Below, one piece after another: positions 1 to 11,340 of a stretch of DNA of 64,000 bases. This DNA is from Pocillopora verrucosa (taxonomy: Eukaryota > Cnidaria > Anthozoa > Scleractinia > Pocilloporidae). Numbering within the stretch: position 1 is the stretch's first letter; each line of letters starts with the position of its first letter. The DNA is taken from positions 30,471,592-30,535,591 of the forward strand of contig NC_089314.1 in assembly GCF_036669915.1 (NCBI RefSeq), in the 5' to 3' direction. Position numbers and translations under genes: made by a program. Below the pieces are notes generated by a model, which saw nothing but the letters and a program-made list of their open reading frames with translations, was not told the origin of the DNA and ran no database searches.

Positions 1-51
1 CGAAAGTTATTTTTTTGAGCCTCTCTTAGAGGCTGGGAGATATAACTTTCG
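1..51. repeat. Short inverted repeat at window edge
   Basis: The first ten bases (CGAAAGTTAT) are repeated in reverse complement at 42-51, with a second inner inverted pair (GCCTCT / AGAGGC). It looks like a small hairpin or the end of a foldback element cut by the window start. From 52 to about 190 I see only AT-rich DNA. Confidence 0.5.
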
Positions 52-312
52 TTTGTTAACATCCTGATCTCAATAAATAAATAAAATAATACAATAAAAG
101 GTGGTGAGTTTTGCTCGAAAGCGTCAAACGAGCGTATCAGAAAATTATACAAAAAGTAACATTTGGTCATAGTAAGATTTAACACATTTCTCATTCATCT
201 TCCGACAAATGTCCTGTTTGGGATATCTGCTTTCTCCCCTTAATTATTGGTTGAAAATCTTGTTGTATGACAGTGTGATTTTCCTTCAGCTGTACACTTG
301 GCAAAGGCTGCT

Positions 313-2445
313 TTACCATAATTCGTAATTTGAGGAGCTGGGCAGGACTTGTTTGACGGTCGGTTGTAGGCTTGGAGGATTTCGCCACGCCTTCGTTCGC
401 CACTTAGACTGCTGTCTTTTGGCGCTCGGTTGAGCACTTATAGGCCCTTTCTCTATCGTGGGTTGTGATAGATGAGGTCTTGCCTTCGTCACGTTTTCTT
501 TGTCTGACTGAATGCCGGGTAAAGCTGGTTTTACGGTCAAGATGCCGCCAGACTCTCCTTCTTTTTCCCAGTTTCGTTTTGCCACAAGTCGAAGACGGTG
601 TAGCTGTTCGAACTCTCCGCGTTTAATGTTACGAAAGGCATAACCTCCTGGTTTTGGTTGAAAGCTCAATGGCGTTTCTTTTTGACGGGGCTTCACGTTA
701 GGTATCAATCCTGTTTCTGTAGCTATCTGGCTTCGCCTAGCTTGCTTTTGTAAAGGTTTTGAAGGAATATTTTCTAGTGGAAGTTGGAGACGTGATAGCG
801 CTTCACCCTGCCCTACCGAAATTTCCGTTCCCTTGTACGCTGAAGTTCTTGAAAACTTGTTTTCTACCAATACATTTTGTGGGCTGAAAGACTTGAATGT
901 TGTCTTTCTTGGCGCTCCTGCTGTCTCTTGATCTTTTGTCTGAGGTTGCTCCCCCGAAATTCCAAGCAGACTTGATTTCATTTCCCTGGCTACCAAAGTT
1001 CCTATGTATCCCATTGTATGTTGCAGTCTACGCAGTCCCTCTGTTCGTAAAATTTGTTGGTTCCCAGTGAATCCTGAGCTATCTTTTTCTATACTTGGCT
1101 GGCGACTAGGGAACTCATCTAGTGTCTGCCTAAAGCTAGGCAATGGCTTTTTCAATTGCAGTTTAGGGATTCTGTGAGGCAGCTCTTTTGTTGGGTGAAA
1201 GAACGCCAGATGCGCTTTATCCCTTGGCCTAATTATTGCAGTCTTCCTGGCTACCAAAAATCCCGGATGGTGTTCCAGTGCTGTCTTAGGGTTTTCCAAA
1301 AATGTTTTGTCAGTCGGTTTAAGACTTGGAAACATTTGTTCCTCAAGACATTTCTGGTTCCCTTTTTTAATCTTCTTTGGTTTTTGTTTCGTTTCTATCC
1401 TCTTTGTTCTGTAATTTTCTGGCAAATAATCATTCTGGTTCGGAGGTCTTTCCTCTCCCGCTGACTCCAATGCAGCCTTTGGTGCCTCCACCTCCTCATT
1501 CGGATCGAACAGACTGTTATCTTTCTGTTTCATCTCACGACTTTGCAACATGTTCCCTTCCGCGGGACTGTGAACTTTTGACTTAGCAATCTCTACAGGA
1601 TGAACTCCTTTTGTCTGTTCGCCCTCCGCCGTATGAACACCTTCCGTGGTTGCCTCCATTTCTTCAAGGACTGGCGATAGCTGTCCCTTAATCGTTGGAA
1701 GCACAGAAACACTCGGCAAGAATCGTTGTCGTCGCGAACAACCTTTCAGCTGTGCCTTCACCACAGTCGGCTCAATACTTGGCATAGAGAGCTTCTCCGG
1801 CATGGGGATGTTCGGCAGTAATCGTTTCACCGTCGATTTCACCTTTGTTTGGGGTTTCTCGAATGACGAAGCATCTCGCTTTCCAATGGATGGAAGAGTC
1901 GGTAAAAGCTGGTGCACTGAGGTAGCTACGTTTACTTTGATACACGACAGGGGTACGTTTTCCGCCGTGGGATTACTTGGTAGCATTCTCTTTACTGAAG
2001 ACTTAGGTCTTGTTGGCGCGTTCTTCGCCTTTGGTGGTATGGTGGGCAGACTTAACTTCTCCGTGGGCCATAAGCTAGGTAAGGTCTGCTGACAACTTGG
2101 CAGCGTCTGAACCACTGTAGGTTGGATGTTCGGCAAGGTGATTTTCTTCTCAGCAGAGCCTTCTATCCTCAATTCTCGATATATCGCGGTGGTTTTTCCC
2201 TCTTCTATACTATTTGATTGGAGAGATTCTCCGCATTGACGAATTTTTTTATTTTCAGGACACCACTCGCGAAAATCAGCGCAAATATCTATGATTTTTG
2301 ACACAAAAACAAACTCACAAACAGTTTCTAAGAGCAGCATTAAAGAAATGAGTTTATTTCCTTTGTTGCGTGAGAACTTCGTAATAGTGACGAACGGCGC
2401 GCGCTCTCCAAATCTCATGGGGGAGAAGAACATAAACATTTTCAT
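313..2445 (-). CDS. Orphan LP-motif-rich protein, probable C-terminal frameshift
   Basis: An open frame of 710 codons starts at the ATG at 2445 and stops at 313. I do not recognise the protein. Residues about 104-256 hold many imperfect copies of a motif like LP(S/N/T)-x2-PT-x4-LP, and single copies return later (LQPTVKQVLPS close to the end). The rest is basic, polar and low in hydrophobic residues, so it is probably largely disordered. There is no signal peptide, membrane segment or known domain; the first ~95 residues differ in composition and could be an upstream exon or leader. The frame ends just after a motif copy, while another motif copy (VKQPLPSV) continues in a neighbouring frame down to a stop at 191, suggesting a one-base deletion or an unrecognised splice near 315-325. 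It is long enough to be real coding sequence, but its function is unknown. Confidence 0.6.
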   Translation of the reverse strand: MKMFMFFSPMRFGERAPFVTITKFSRNKGNKLISLMLLLETVCEFVFVSKIIDICADFREWCPENKKIRQCGESLQSNSIEEGKTTAIYRELRIEGSAEKKITLPNIQPTVVQTLPSCQQTLPSLWPTEKLSLPTIPPKAKNAPTRPKSSVKRMLPSNPTAENVPLSCIKVNVATSVHQLLPTLPSIGKRDASSFEKPQTKVKSTVKRLLPNIPMPEKLSMPSIEPTVVKAQLKGCSRRQRFLPSVSVLPTIKGQLSPVLEEMEATTEGVHTAEGEQTKGVHPVEIAKSKVHSPAEGNMLQSREMKQKDNSLFDPNEEVEAPKAALESAGEERPPNQNDYLPENYRTKRIETKQKPKKIKKGNQKCLEEQMFPSLKPTDKTFLENPKTALEHHPGFLVARKTAIIRPRDKAHLAFFHPTKELPHRIPKLQLKKPLPSFRQTLDEFPSRQPSIEKDSSGFTGNQQILRTEGLRRLQHTMGYIGTLVAREMKSSLLGISGEQPQTKDQETAGAPRKTTFKSFSPQNVLVENKFSRTSAYKGTEISVGQGEALSRLQLPLENIPSKPLQKQARRSQIATETGLIPNVKPRQKETPLSFQPKPGGYAFRNIKRGEFEQLHRLRLVAKRNWEKEGESGGILTVKPALPGIQSDKENVTKARPHLSQPTIEKGPISAQPSAKRQQSKWRTKAWRNPPSLQPTVKQVLPSSSNYELW

Positions 2446-3116
2446 GAAAAACGAGTGAAAATAGGCCCTTTTTTCTCCTCAGACTTCAAACTCGTCCTCT
2501 GTAGTCCTCTTTCATGTTGCTGACGCTTGCTTGGAGGTGTTTCAGTCACCTAGAGAGTGCATGCTTGACCTTTCAAGACCATTATCAACGCGCATCTTTT
2601 CTGCGCAGGCTGTTCACTAGACACTTGTATGTCTTGTGATACATCAAATTCTAACAGAGAGAAAAACTCAACAAAATTATATTGTGATGATTGCTGTAAT
2701 AAATTGATGTGGGATAACTCAGTTGGAAATAAGATGGCTTTGACTTTTTTGCTCCAAATAATTATGATCTTCCGAGATTCAGTTAACAGATTGCGTGAAG
2801 AAACAGAGAAAAAAACTCGACAAAATTATTTTGTGACGATTGCTGTAATAAATTGATGTGGGATAACTCAGTTGGAAATAAGATGGCCTTGACTTTTTTG
2901 CTCCAAATAATTATGATCTACCGAGATTCAGTTAACAGATTGCTGAAGAAATGAACAAGAAATTAATATCTGTGCCAATTCTTTTTCTTTTCAAGTTAAA
3001 TGAAGATCCTTTGCCGGACTGATTCAAGTTATCTTAGAAACCCACTAATGCAAAACAGAAGATCTAGAAGCATTTTTGCGAGTTATCTGCAACAAGTACT
3101 AACCTATAGGAATTGG

Positions 3117-3117
<1 letters not shown>
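2446..3117. repeat. Intergenic DNA with a 149-bp tandem duplication
   Basis: Two head-to-tail copies of a ~149-bp unit lie at about 2653-2801 and 2802-2953, with few differences. Both contain TGGGATAACTCAGTTGGAAA. Apart from the presumed promoter of the minus-strand gene ending at 2445, I see nothing else here. Confidence 0.8.

Positions 3118-3165
<48 letters not shown>
3118..3165. repeat. (CT)n microsatellite
   Basis: About 23 uninterrupted CT dinucleotides. Confidence 0.95.
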
Positions 3166-3169
<4 letters not shown>

Positions 3170-5335
3170 ATTTTTGGTGATAATTCTGATCTGATAAATT
3201 GAGTGACTTAAGATTGAAGATTTTTGAGTGAGCGTCGCGTGGGAATCCGCTGTCCAGATCGTACCGTCAAGCTCTTACTTTAGCAGGTACCTTTGCAGAA
3301 ATGGTGCCAATATTGACACAGACCCCTTCACTTCACCTTTATTCAGATACACAACTGTTGGATCATAATCGTGTTAAAGCATTTGCCTTTCCAAATGCAA
3401 AACAGGTATGATAAAGAAAGATGAAAATTTATATGTTTAAGTGAGAGTCTTTGAACACAATAATGAGAGCTATAGGCTCAGAGCTTCCGCTTTCTGGCTG
3501 CATGTTGGAGAGCGTTCATGGCGAGAAGGCTTCAAAAACTAGTTTCAAAACATTTTCTCACGAACAAATTTCATAAGCCGACTTAGGACAAAACATTTGC
3601 GAAGAAAATTGGTTAATTAAAAAAGTCGCGAGGCATCTTTACGATTTTGTATTCATCAATTTCTGTAGTGTTTCACTATTCATGGAATTCGTCGCACGCT
3701 TTTCCTAACATATCTTGTTTCGAAATAATTTTTTGTTTCTTCTGTTAAACTTATGTGATGGGAAATTTCAAAGGAAGAATCTCAGATTCAGTCTTATCGT
3801 ATTCCAAACCAACATAGAAGCTTCGTCGACGTGTACGTGTTGAAGGATAAATTTAACTGTTTGAACTCGAGACAGGTGCTATTGTGCATTTTTATTCAAG
3901 TTTGCACAACAAATTCTAATAAATGATCTCGTGACATGCGCCGCGTTCGATTAAGAAAAGCAGCCAAGCTTGAACGATTCATCATCAAGGAAACATAAAC
4001 AGCAGACGACTCACAATAGGCACATAACATAACATCTAAGCTAGAATCAGTTGCTGTGTTTCGTTACTGAGGAAGAAGTCGATCACTAAACAGAGATGTC
4101 TGCATCTGCAAGGTAACTAGAGAACGTTTCGTTATAACGGTTTGGAGACCTACCTAAATTTTTGCATTTCTTAAATCGAAAGCTTAGCAACAGGATAATA
4201 TGTAATAATAATGTTTACTGCGTATCTGTTCAATGAAACATGATTGTTCTGGACTGAGCTTTTTATTCAGCCAGTCTAGAGAACGCGTGAGTTCTTCAGT
4301 TTCAACGTCTAGTTTGCAAGCCAAAATCGTTGTGCAGTCTGACTGCATCGTATTAATCTCAAGATATGCATGCAAAAATTTCCTTAGGATATATGTTACA
4401 TCAGTGCAGTATTCTAAATTATTTGGAACCGTTGATTTTTTAGAAGCGTTGATTTGAACAATACCTCCACTAGTAAGTGTAGGATAAAGAATGGTCGAAG
4501 AAATGTAAGAGTCCGCCTCGAAGACACTTGTTCACTCCAAAACAGAAATGAAATTCCATGTGACATTGCTAACTGTGTGTATTTACTTTGCTTCGAAGGC
4601 TACGTTCAAAATTATTTCAAATATTGAAATTTATCTTCCTTAAAAGGACTTAATCTGATTATGCTGTAAAAGTAACTTAAATGGCACTTGTTATTAGATA
4701 ATATAAACACATTCACTGCTAGTACTAAAACCGTATCGATTCTATAAGTTTCAACAAACTGCTGAAATTTAACTTATTTCCACAACATTTGTGATGCAAT
4801 CACACAAATAAAGTAGAACATATCTACTTTGCTGCCAAATCAGCCGAGCATAGTGATAAAATTCCTGATTCTGCGCGAAAACCTATCAAATTAACTCTTA
4901 TTTCAACACGACAACTTGTGTTCCAATTCGTTCGACATGAAAAAGTGCGGTAGTTCTTATAGTTCTTCGTTTTCAATAGCCATGTTTGATGGACCTTTGT
5001 TTTCTGTCGGAAAATGATATCCAAATTAACGAGACAAATTACAAAAAGGTAATGACAAACAGGGGACCGTTTTAATAACAAAAGCAATAATCCGATCGCG
5101 ACTGGCTTTTGTGTACCATAGTGTGTGCACGAAATGAAAATAGAAGTCATTAAATAAGCCGAGAATTAAAACAACATGGAACTGACTCGGTTGAGATGGT
5201 GAAAATTATCGAGCAGTCAAACATAAACCTGAAGATTTGAAGCATTGTACGAAGTTATCATTCACACATTTGTCTACGAAGCAGATTTTTTGGAAGGAGA
5301 TAGAAATTTCGTGACTCGATGTAAACGTGTTCGCC
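3166..5335. other. Intergenic, no gene seen
   Basis: AT-rich sequence with only short chance open frames and no recognisable repeat, RNA gene or coding signal. Confidence 0.5.
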
Positions 5336-5544
5336 ATGGCAGTTTTGGAACTAACCAACAGGTACTTAACGGAAGAAGTGATATTTTCTTCTCTTCGAAA
5401 TTTATCTTATTATTTTTCTGTCCACAGGAAAGGCTTTAATATCAAGGACAACAGTTACTTCGCAGTTCATCAATAAAGAACTGGACTGGCATTCTTAAAC
5501 TCACGTCGAAACAACAACACAAACATGGCTTCCCCCGCACCACG
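5336..5544 (+). other. Possible 5' exons of the 9.3-kb gene
   Basis: Two start codons in good context sit in a spliceable layout. The ATG at 5336 runs into a GT donor after 5361; a pyrimidine-rich acceptor ends at 5427, and the joined 24-codon frame stops at 5476. A second ATG at 5525 (M-A-S-P-A-P) is followed by a strong donor (CACG|GTAGGT) after 5544. The next good acceptor downstream is at 9318, in front of the large open frame. Joined directly, the frame entered from 5525 is not that of the large ORF and stops at 9408, so either another exon is missing or these are untranslated leader exons. Inference from splice-site shape only. Confidence 0.25.
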
Positions 5545-8500
5545 GTAGGTCGACCATTACTTCAGAGTGAAAAGAACACTGTACATTGTTGAATGAAAAC
5601 TGACTCATCGAGGTTCTTACAATGCAGGAGATAAACATAAGAGATTAAAATAATGGCTGAGCACTTATTTTAAAATACGAGGTAAATGCATATACAACCG
5701 AAATCCAACCTTCAAGTAACAGACACAAACTTAAAACGAGTTGATTACGAGTGTGCTTAGCCATGTTTCGAATTGCCAAAGTGTGCCATGTATTTTCAGT
5801 TAATTGCATCGCTATTTGTACCCTTTGGTTTTGCCTCTGATCTCCTTTGTCGATCCTTGTGGTTTGAGTCTCCGAATCAAGCCGCTTAGATTCGTACCCA
5901 GGTCTTCTAGAACGAGCTCGACAGCGAGAATCGAAGCACCTCACCAAGCATCACTATAACCTTTACCACTGACATTGGGAGAAACTCTAAACCCACTGGG
6001 GTATTGGTAGTGTTCATTTTTACCTTTGCCATTTTCACTAAACTTTAACTTATAATAATGACGGTTGTTGCGTTTTTTCCGCCATAAAGCGCAGTATCTC
6101 GAACTCGAAATCGTTCACGAGTCAGAATCTTGAGTTCTAAATTACTGGGTACAACTTGTTATCGATAGGTTTTTCGGTAAAGAAGTGTGACTTAAAATGT
6201 TGAATGAGATAGGGATCCACGGCGTGCAAGGAGCGGGGGAGGAGTGGGGGTGAGATGGCGATTCTTAGTCGCATCAACCAGAGAACTGTGTTAATTTTCT
6301 TGTCCAGCAGGTTGCTTTTAATCCAGATGTAAAGAAAAAAATATTTTTCTCTTATTTTCCACTACTTTACATAAATACAGAAAGACCTAGCCGACTGAAA
6401 ATGGTCATAACATTTTTAAAGAGAAGTGACTTAACAGAAGATGAACAAACCACAATTCCCTAGCGAGTTTCAAAAGGGTTTTACTTCCTTATAAAAATGA
6501 ACCCTATGTAAAACCCACCGAATTGTGATTCATGATTATCAATCGTATCTCCATGACAACCAATACGCGGACGAAGGCAGTCTCCTTAGCTTAATGAAAA
6601 TTTTCAGTTTCTAAAAATAACTATGTTTTTCCTTTGGACTGGAAAGGTAAGTTCTCTTGGAGCGAAGGTAAAAGAAAACTCCCGTGGTGGACTTTGTTGT
6701 CCTGAGAAGGAAAAATGCTGAAATTGGTTTTCGTGTTTATAGCGATAAACAATGAATATTGATGTTGAATATTTCAGTGTCGATTTTTGCAAGCACAGTT
6801 TACGTTTCGTTTACGCACAGACGGCCATAGAAATAAAAATTCAAATGATTCGTTTTAAATCGACCGGCTGTATATAAAAGTAGACAAGGTTTCCATTAGA
6901 ATTGCAGGGTCAAAAAAAAAGTGATTAATGATTTAGAAGGCTTGGCAACGCCAATCGCAAGTGTTGTTTTCATCCCTAATGCATAGGGGGTAAGATGTTT
7001 TGAACGGAACTATTTAATATGTAATATAGACGTAAATTCACTAAGTGCAGGTGTACATGAGGCAGTAGCTTCGTTTGAATTTTAAGTTTTTGACTTCAAA
7101 ATTTTAATTGACTTCTGGCAAACAAAGTTGACGGGTTTATATTTCGCGCGCGACGTTCTGACTACAAGGTAGGTAATTTTCCTTTAACCAGCTACTTTTC
7201 TATCACAATCTGAAGGCGGAAAAATTTTGAAAGATTGCTTCTTTTATAAATAATACCGAATACAAGCCCCAAACTTGTATCCTTTTTGTATTGTTATACA
7301 CTTGCGTACATTATTTTCCGTCGATGTTTGATGAGCAGTTTCCCGTTTATTCCATTTATCTCAATTTTTCAGCTGATTTCATGATAAGCAAATGTTTGAA
7401 TTTGATAGCTTCTGTAATAGAACGATTATTATCGTTACGGCGCATACAATTACTGGGGTATCTTGGAAAAATATTACCGAATCTAAGCATTATGGGCGGA
7501 CAGTTTGTTTCTACAGCACTTTTTAACCAACAGGAAGAAAAACATCTATAATATTTTATTGTGATAGTGTTGCCTCGAGTCCCAAGCAGGTTGTGTATAA
7601 AGGAATCTATATAACTTGTCGAGTATTTAGGTTGGCAAGGCATAATTTTCCGTTTCTAAGAAACGAAAAAAGAAACAGAAAATTCATTCAGGGGAATATT
7701 AATGAAACAAGAAACAAATTTGAAAAGATTATGTCGGAACAGGGATTTTCGCTGGATCACAGTGACTGGCCGGCAAGTTCGATTGAAATTTTTACATTGA
7801 CAATCTCCAAGGTTACATCTCTGCAGGTGGCTGTGAAATGATATTGAAACTTTTCTTAAAGTTTCATCTTAAATCGCGAACTTTGCCAAATCGGTGCTTG
7901 AAAGGGAATTCAGAAACAAACGCTGTTTTACAATTTCTGGCAATCTGATAAATATGGAGCGAAATTCAATATTGTATGACCATATGAAACCAGGTTGAAG
8001 CCAACGTATACTCAAGCATTAGACTGCGAAATTTGAAGAAGTTCACTAGCAATAAACACTGTTTATTAAAGGTATACAAATGGTTATACTAAGAGCAATA
8101 TTCGTAACACAGATTGATAGTATCTTTGTTTTATGTTGCTAATTTTATCCACAATACAAAAAAAATTGAAATCCCGCGAAACTTTTTTTTTCCATTAACA
8201 TTTTGCGGTAACAAGAGACAAACCGATAATCAATCAACTAGAGATTTCCATTTTTCGTGTAATCTAGTTTTGCTGGTTGAATTCAAAGTCAAAACTTGCT
8301 GAGCGCGCAATTAGGGTTTTTAATCAAGAAATTCAAATAGAATTGCTGAAATAGAATCTGAAATAGAGGTGAAAATCATATCGGCTTTTTCCTTTTAATC
8401 ATGCTCGCACACAAAGCCTAAAAATCCACCTGTATAAAGAGCTTTAGGAACACCTCTCATTGATCAGACGAGCTAAACCACTTGACGGTAATTCATGAAC

Positions 8501-9318
8501 TGCATCCACGGATTGTTCGACAAATAATCTTGTACTTTCCTGTTCTTTATTACGTTCATTTACATAGGAAATCCTTTCTATAGGAAATTGAGTGCAAAGT
8601 AAATCCACTTAACTAACAATGTATGCATTTGTCCTTTAACAAACCTCTTTGCGACTAGTCGTCAGATTCGATCGTGTTAATTAAAAAACTGCGCAAATTT
8701 ATAACCGGATAAAGTTCTTTTTTTCGAATCAATAATTAAACATACATTACTGTCTGATAACCAACTAGCAAGGGCATTATGAACTTTTAAAGTGTTTTGC
8801 TACGTGCAAGCGGAAAGTCGCTCGTACAAGTGTGAATCGTACAACTGCAATATTTGAAGAGGTAAAATATTCACTGTACGCAGAGCTACACGGGACCACT
8901 TTCGACTAATTATGAATAATTCTGACTCACATCAAAATAATTTCACAAGACTCGCTCAATTGGTGAGATAACGAGATAATTTAAGCCCTGCAGAAGAAAG
9001 TGCGCTTGAAAAGGTTGCAGCACTTCACGGCGGCTCTTCCATATACATTCCGCGTTTTAAGAACCGCACTCCTTTAGGGAACCAGTGACAAAAACAACAA
9101 TTTAGACCTCCTCGGGCGATTCTCGCGGAAAATACACGGGTTGATAGACATGAATTGGCCATTTTGAGAACTACCGATGTCGCGAAAAATCTGTACAGAC
9201 TTGAAACTGGCGAATAACATAACGAATTCCTATTAATAGATAACATTTGGCTAATTCCAATTCATATAGACTCAGATGTGAGTTGGAACTTGCGATAACA
9301 ACTTTCTCATTTTTTCAG
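5545..9318. other. Intergenic or long 5' intron, no gene seen
   Basis: AT-rich, with only short unconvincing open frames. It may be the intron between the leader exon at 5525-5544 and the acceptor at 9318. Confidence 0.4.
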
Positions 9319-10574
9319 ACCTGTACATCTGCCACCTTTCCATGGCTACGATCTCACGGAAGGACCAAGCATGGCTCCAAACAGGCTGGGAACGAAACCA
9401 GGGGCGTTCTAGTCAGATGAGACATTATCGTAGTCCTGCACCATCCCAGAAAGGAGCCAGTAAAAATTCAATTTTGCAATGTAACAAAATGTCAGTTAAA
9501 GCCAAACAAGTGGATGATAAAGCAAGACAAATACGCCTTAAATACGGAAAAAGTAACTTGGAAAGGGAGTTAAATAAAAAGAAGGGCATTGACATGACTC
9601 CTTTTGTCACAAAAGTTCAAATAAGAAAGACTCTTGAGCGAAACAAGGTGACATCAGCGGGGAGGGCTGGGGCGAGAATAGGAGTTATGATTGAGACACC
9701 CCGCATGTCCGACGATGAAACGATTGGGGAAAATAACAGTACATCTAGTTTGGAAACTGTTGGCGGAAACGAGAAAGGAGAAGACGCCATGTTGTCTGAT
9801 GATATTATTGTAATGCAAGGAAAGGAAGATAAGCAACAGGATGATTACGTTCAAAACCTCATCAAATGTTTGACTCGTAGATTAAAGGATCCTTTCGAGG
9901 CATCCCGAACCCACATTCCGCCGACTCGACCAATAGCAGCTTATGCCCGACCCACGAAGGGAGAAATTGCTTTAAGCGTAAAGGGTCCTGTAATTTTGGC
10001 ACCCGTTTCAAAGGTTGTCAAGACAACGGGGGATAGAGACAGTTTAGACAGGCCAAGCCGGTTTAACACGAGGTCACTGCCCGAGTTTGCAGGCTCAAGA
10101 ACTGAGAGAGCCCACACTCGCCCAATTTCATCGGTCAGCGATAGCGTTGTTGTGACGGGAAGGAAACTAAATAATGTTAATCGAGCATGGCTTGGATGTG
10201 AACATGCGCAGAACAACTCGTTTAACCCGAAGAATCCTCTCTGTTCTTCATGCAGAGCTGCGGGCGGCTCAAACTCGGATACGAGGGCCACGTATGAACG
10301 CGCCAAGAGTGCACTGCCTCGCGAGGGCATTCGACAAATTAAAAACGATGGACGTCTTCCTCAGCTAGATATTCGGCAAACTCCCTCGCAATCACTCAGA
10401 AAAGTCGATAAGACTCATAGCGCGAGCCCTAAAAGAAACCAACGAGCTCGAAACGGAATGATATCTCCCTTTGAACTTCAAGTACACCTTAATGAATTGA
10501 CTTCTTATGATTACGGGTCACCAGTCCCTCCGCCTTCAATGTCTAACTCGGACGATGAGGAGGACACTTCATGA
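9319..10574 (+). CDS. Orphan basic, probably disordered protein (large terminal exon)
   Basis: A 410-codon frame runs from the ATG at 9342 to TGA at 10574. A good acceptor (TTTTTTCAG) ends at 9318 and the frame stays open back to it, so this is probably a last exon and the true start may be upstream. I do not recognise the protein. It is rich in Lys, Arg, Ser and Pro, has a Lys/Arg-rich helix-like stretch (residues about 50-105), an acidic patch (about 123-170), a possible metal site (C286, H288, C301, C304 as C-x-H-x12-C-x2-C), and an acidic Asp/Glu tail after a Pro-rich segment. No signal peptide or membrane segment. The length of the open frame is strong evidence for coding. A nuclear or cytoskeletal role would be a guess. 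Confidence 0.6.
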
Positions 10575-11212
10575 CGGCCAAAATACTTGAACGTGCTTCT
10601 TTTTTGTTAACCCTCTACATGGCGACTTTTGTAACTGACTTCACTTCACCAGCATTGTAACTCTCAGAGGCGGAAAGCGTAGATCTAATCCTTTCAGAAT
10701 CAGAAATTATACCCAAAGCAAGTGAATGTTGAGAAAACGCTGAGAAACTCATCAACTTCAGGGAGTTATCCCGATATGACACAAAAATCATTTTCAACAA
10801 AAAAGGAAAAATTCTAATCAGATCTTGAGAATACGAAATAGTTCTTACAGATCCACAGAAATAGTCATTATAGCTAAGAAAACTGAAATGAGAATTACTT
10901 TACAGCGTGACGATATGAACAGTTCAAAAGTTAATGTGAAAAAGGATGAGCCATGATACATCTTGGGTACCCACGTTATTAAGACCATTTTAGTCTTAGA
11001 GAGCACGCGATTATTTATTGGTATTCTCAAATCAACTAACAACTTACTCAGTTGAAGTGCGCCGCACTATACAAACAGTTTGTATAATGGAGTGATGTTT
11101 ATATAAAGTATTGGACATTGGCCATAAAATTGGAGAATACTAAAGACAGAAGGCAGAAGTTCAAACTCAGGTTGGAAATAAACTATTGTTTGTAATATTT
11201 CAATAAAGAATA
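10575..11212. other. 3' flank, no gene seen
   Basis: Probable 3' UTR and intergenic DNA. An AATAAA lies near 11202, just before a SINE-like element. Nothing else is recognisable. Confidence 0.4.
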
Positions 11213-11340
11213 TAGTTCGTAGCTCAATCGCTAATGGCGCCCAACTAGTTTCTGGAGGTGAAGGTTCGAATCCCATCGAAGCCTGAATTTTTTCAGGCTT
11301 CTTTTCTGCAATTCCTTCAATTACAGCTCACCTGCGGAGA
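11213..11340 (+). mobile_element. tRNA-derived SINE-like element
   Basis: A polymerase III A-box-like segment (TAGCTCAATCGCTAATGG, 11220-11237) is followed at tRNA-like spacing by a perfect B box (GGTTCGAATCC, 11263-11273). The sequence then runs into a hairpin (11278-11301, arms GAAGCCTGAA/TTCAGGCTTC). The first bases do not pair with the 3' acceptor side, so it is not a functional tRNA. The tRNA-like head with a fixed hairpin tail is typical of a SINE. Confidence 0.65.

Noticed and set aside
1646..2092. Plus-strand 148-codon ORF
   Set aside because: It is antisense to the LP-repeat gene and has the composition expected of a shadow frame.
11216..11285. Functional tRNA gene
   Set aside because: A and B boxes are good, but the acceptor ends do not pair and the sequence continues into a SINE-type hairpin tail.
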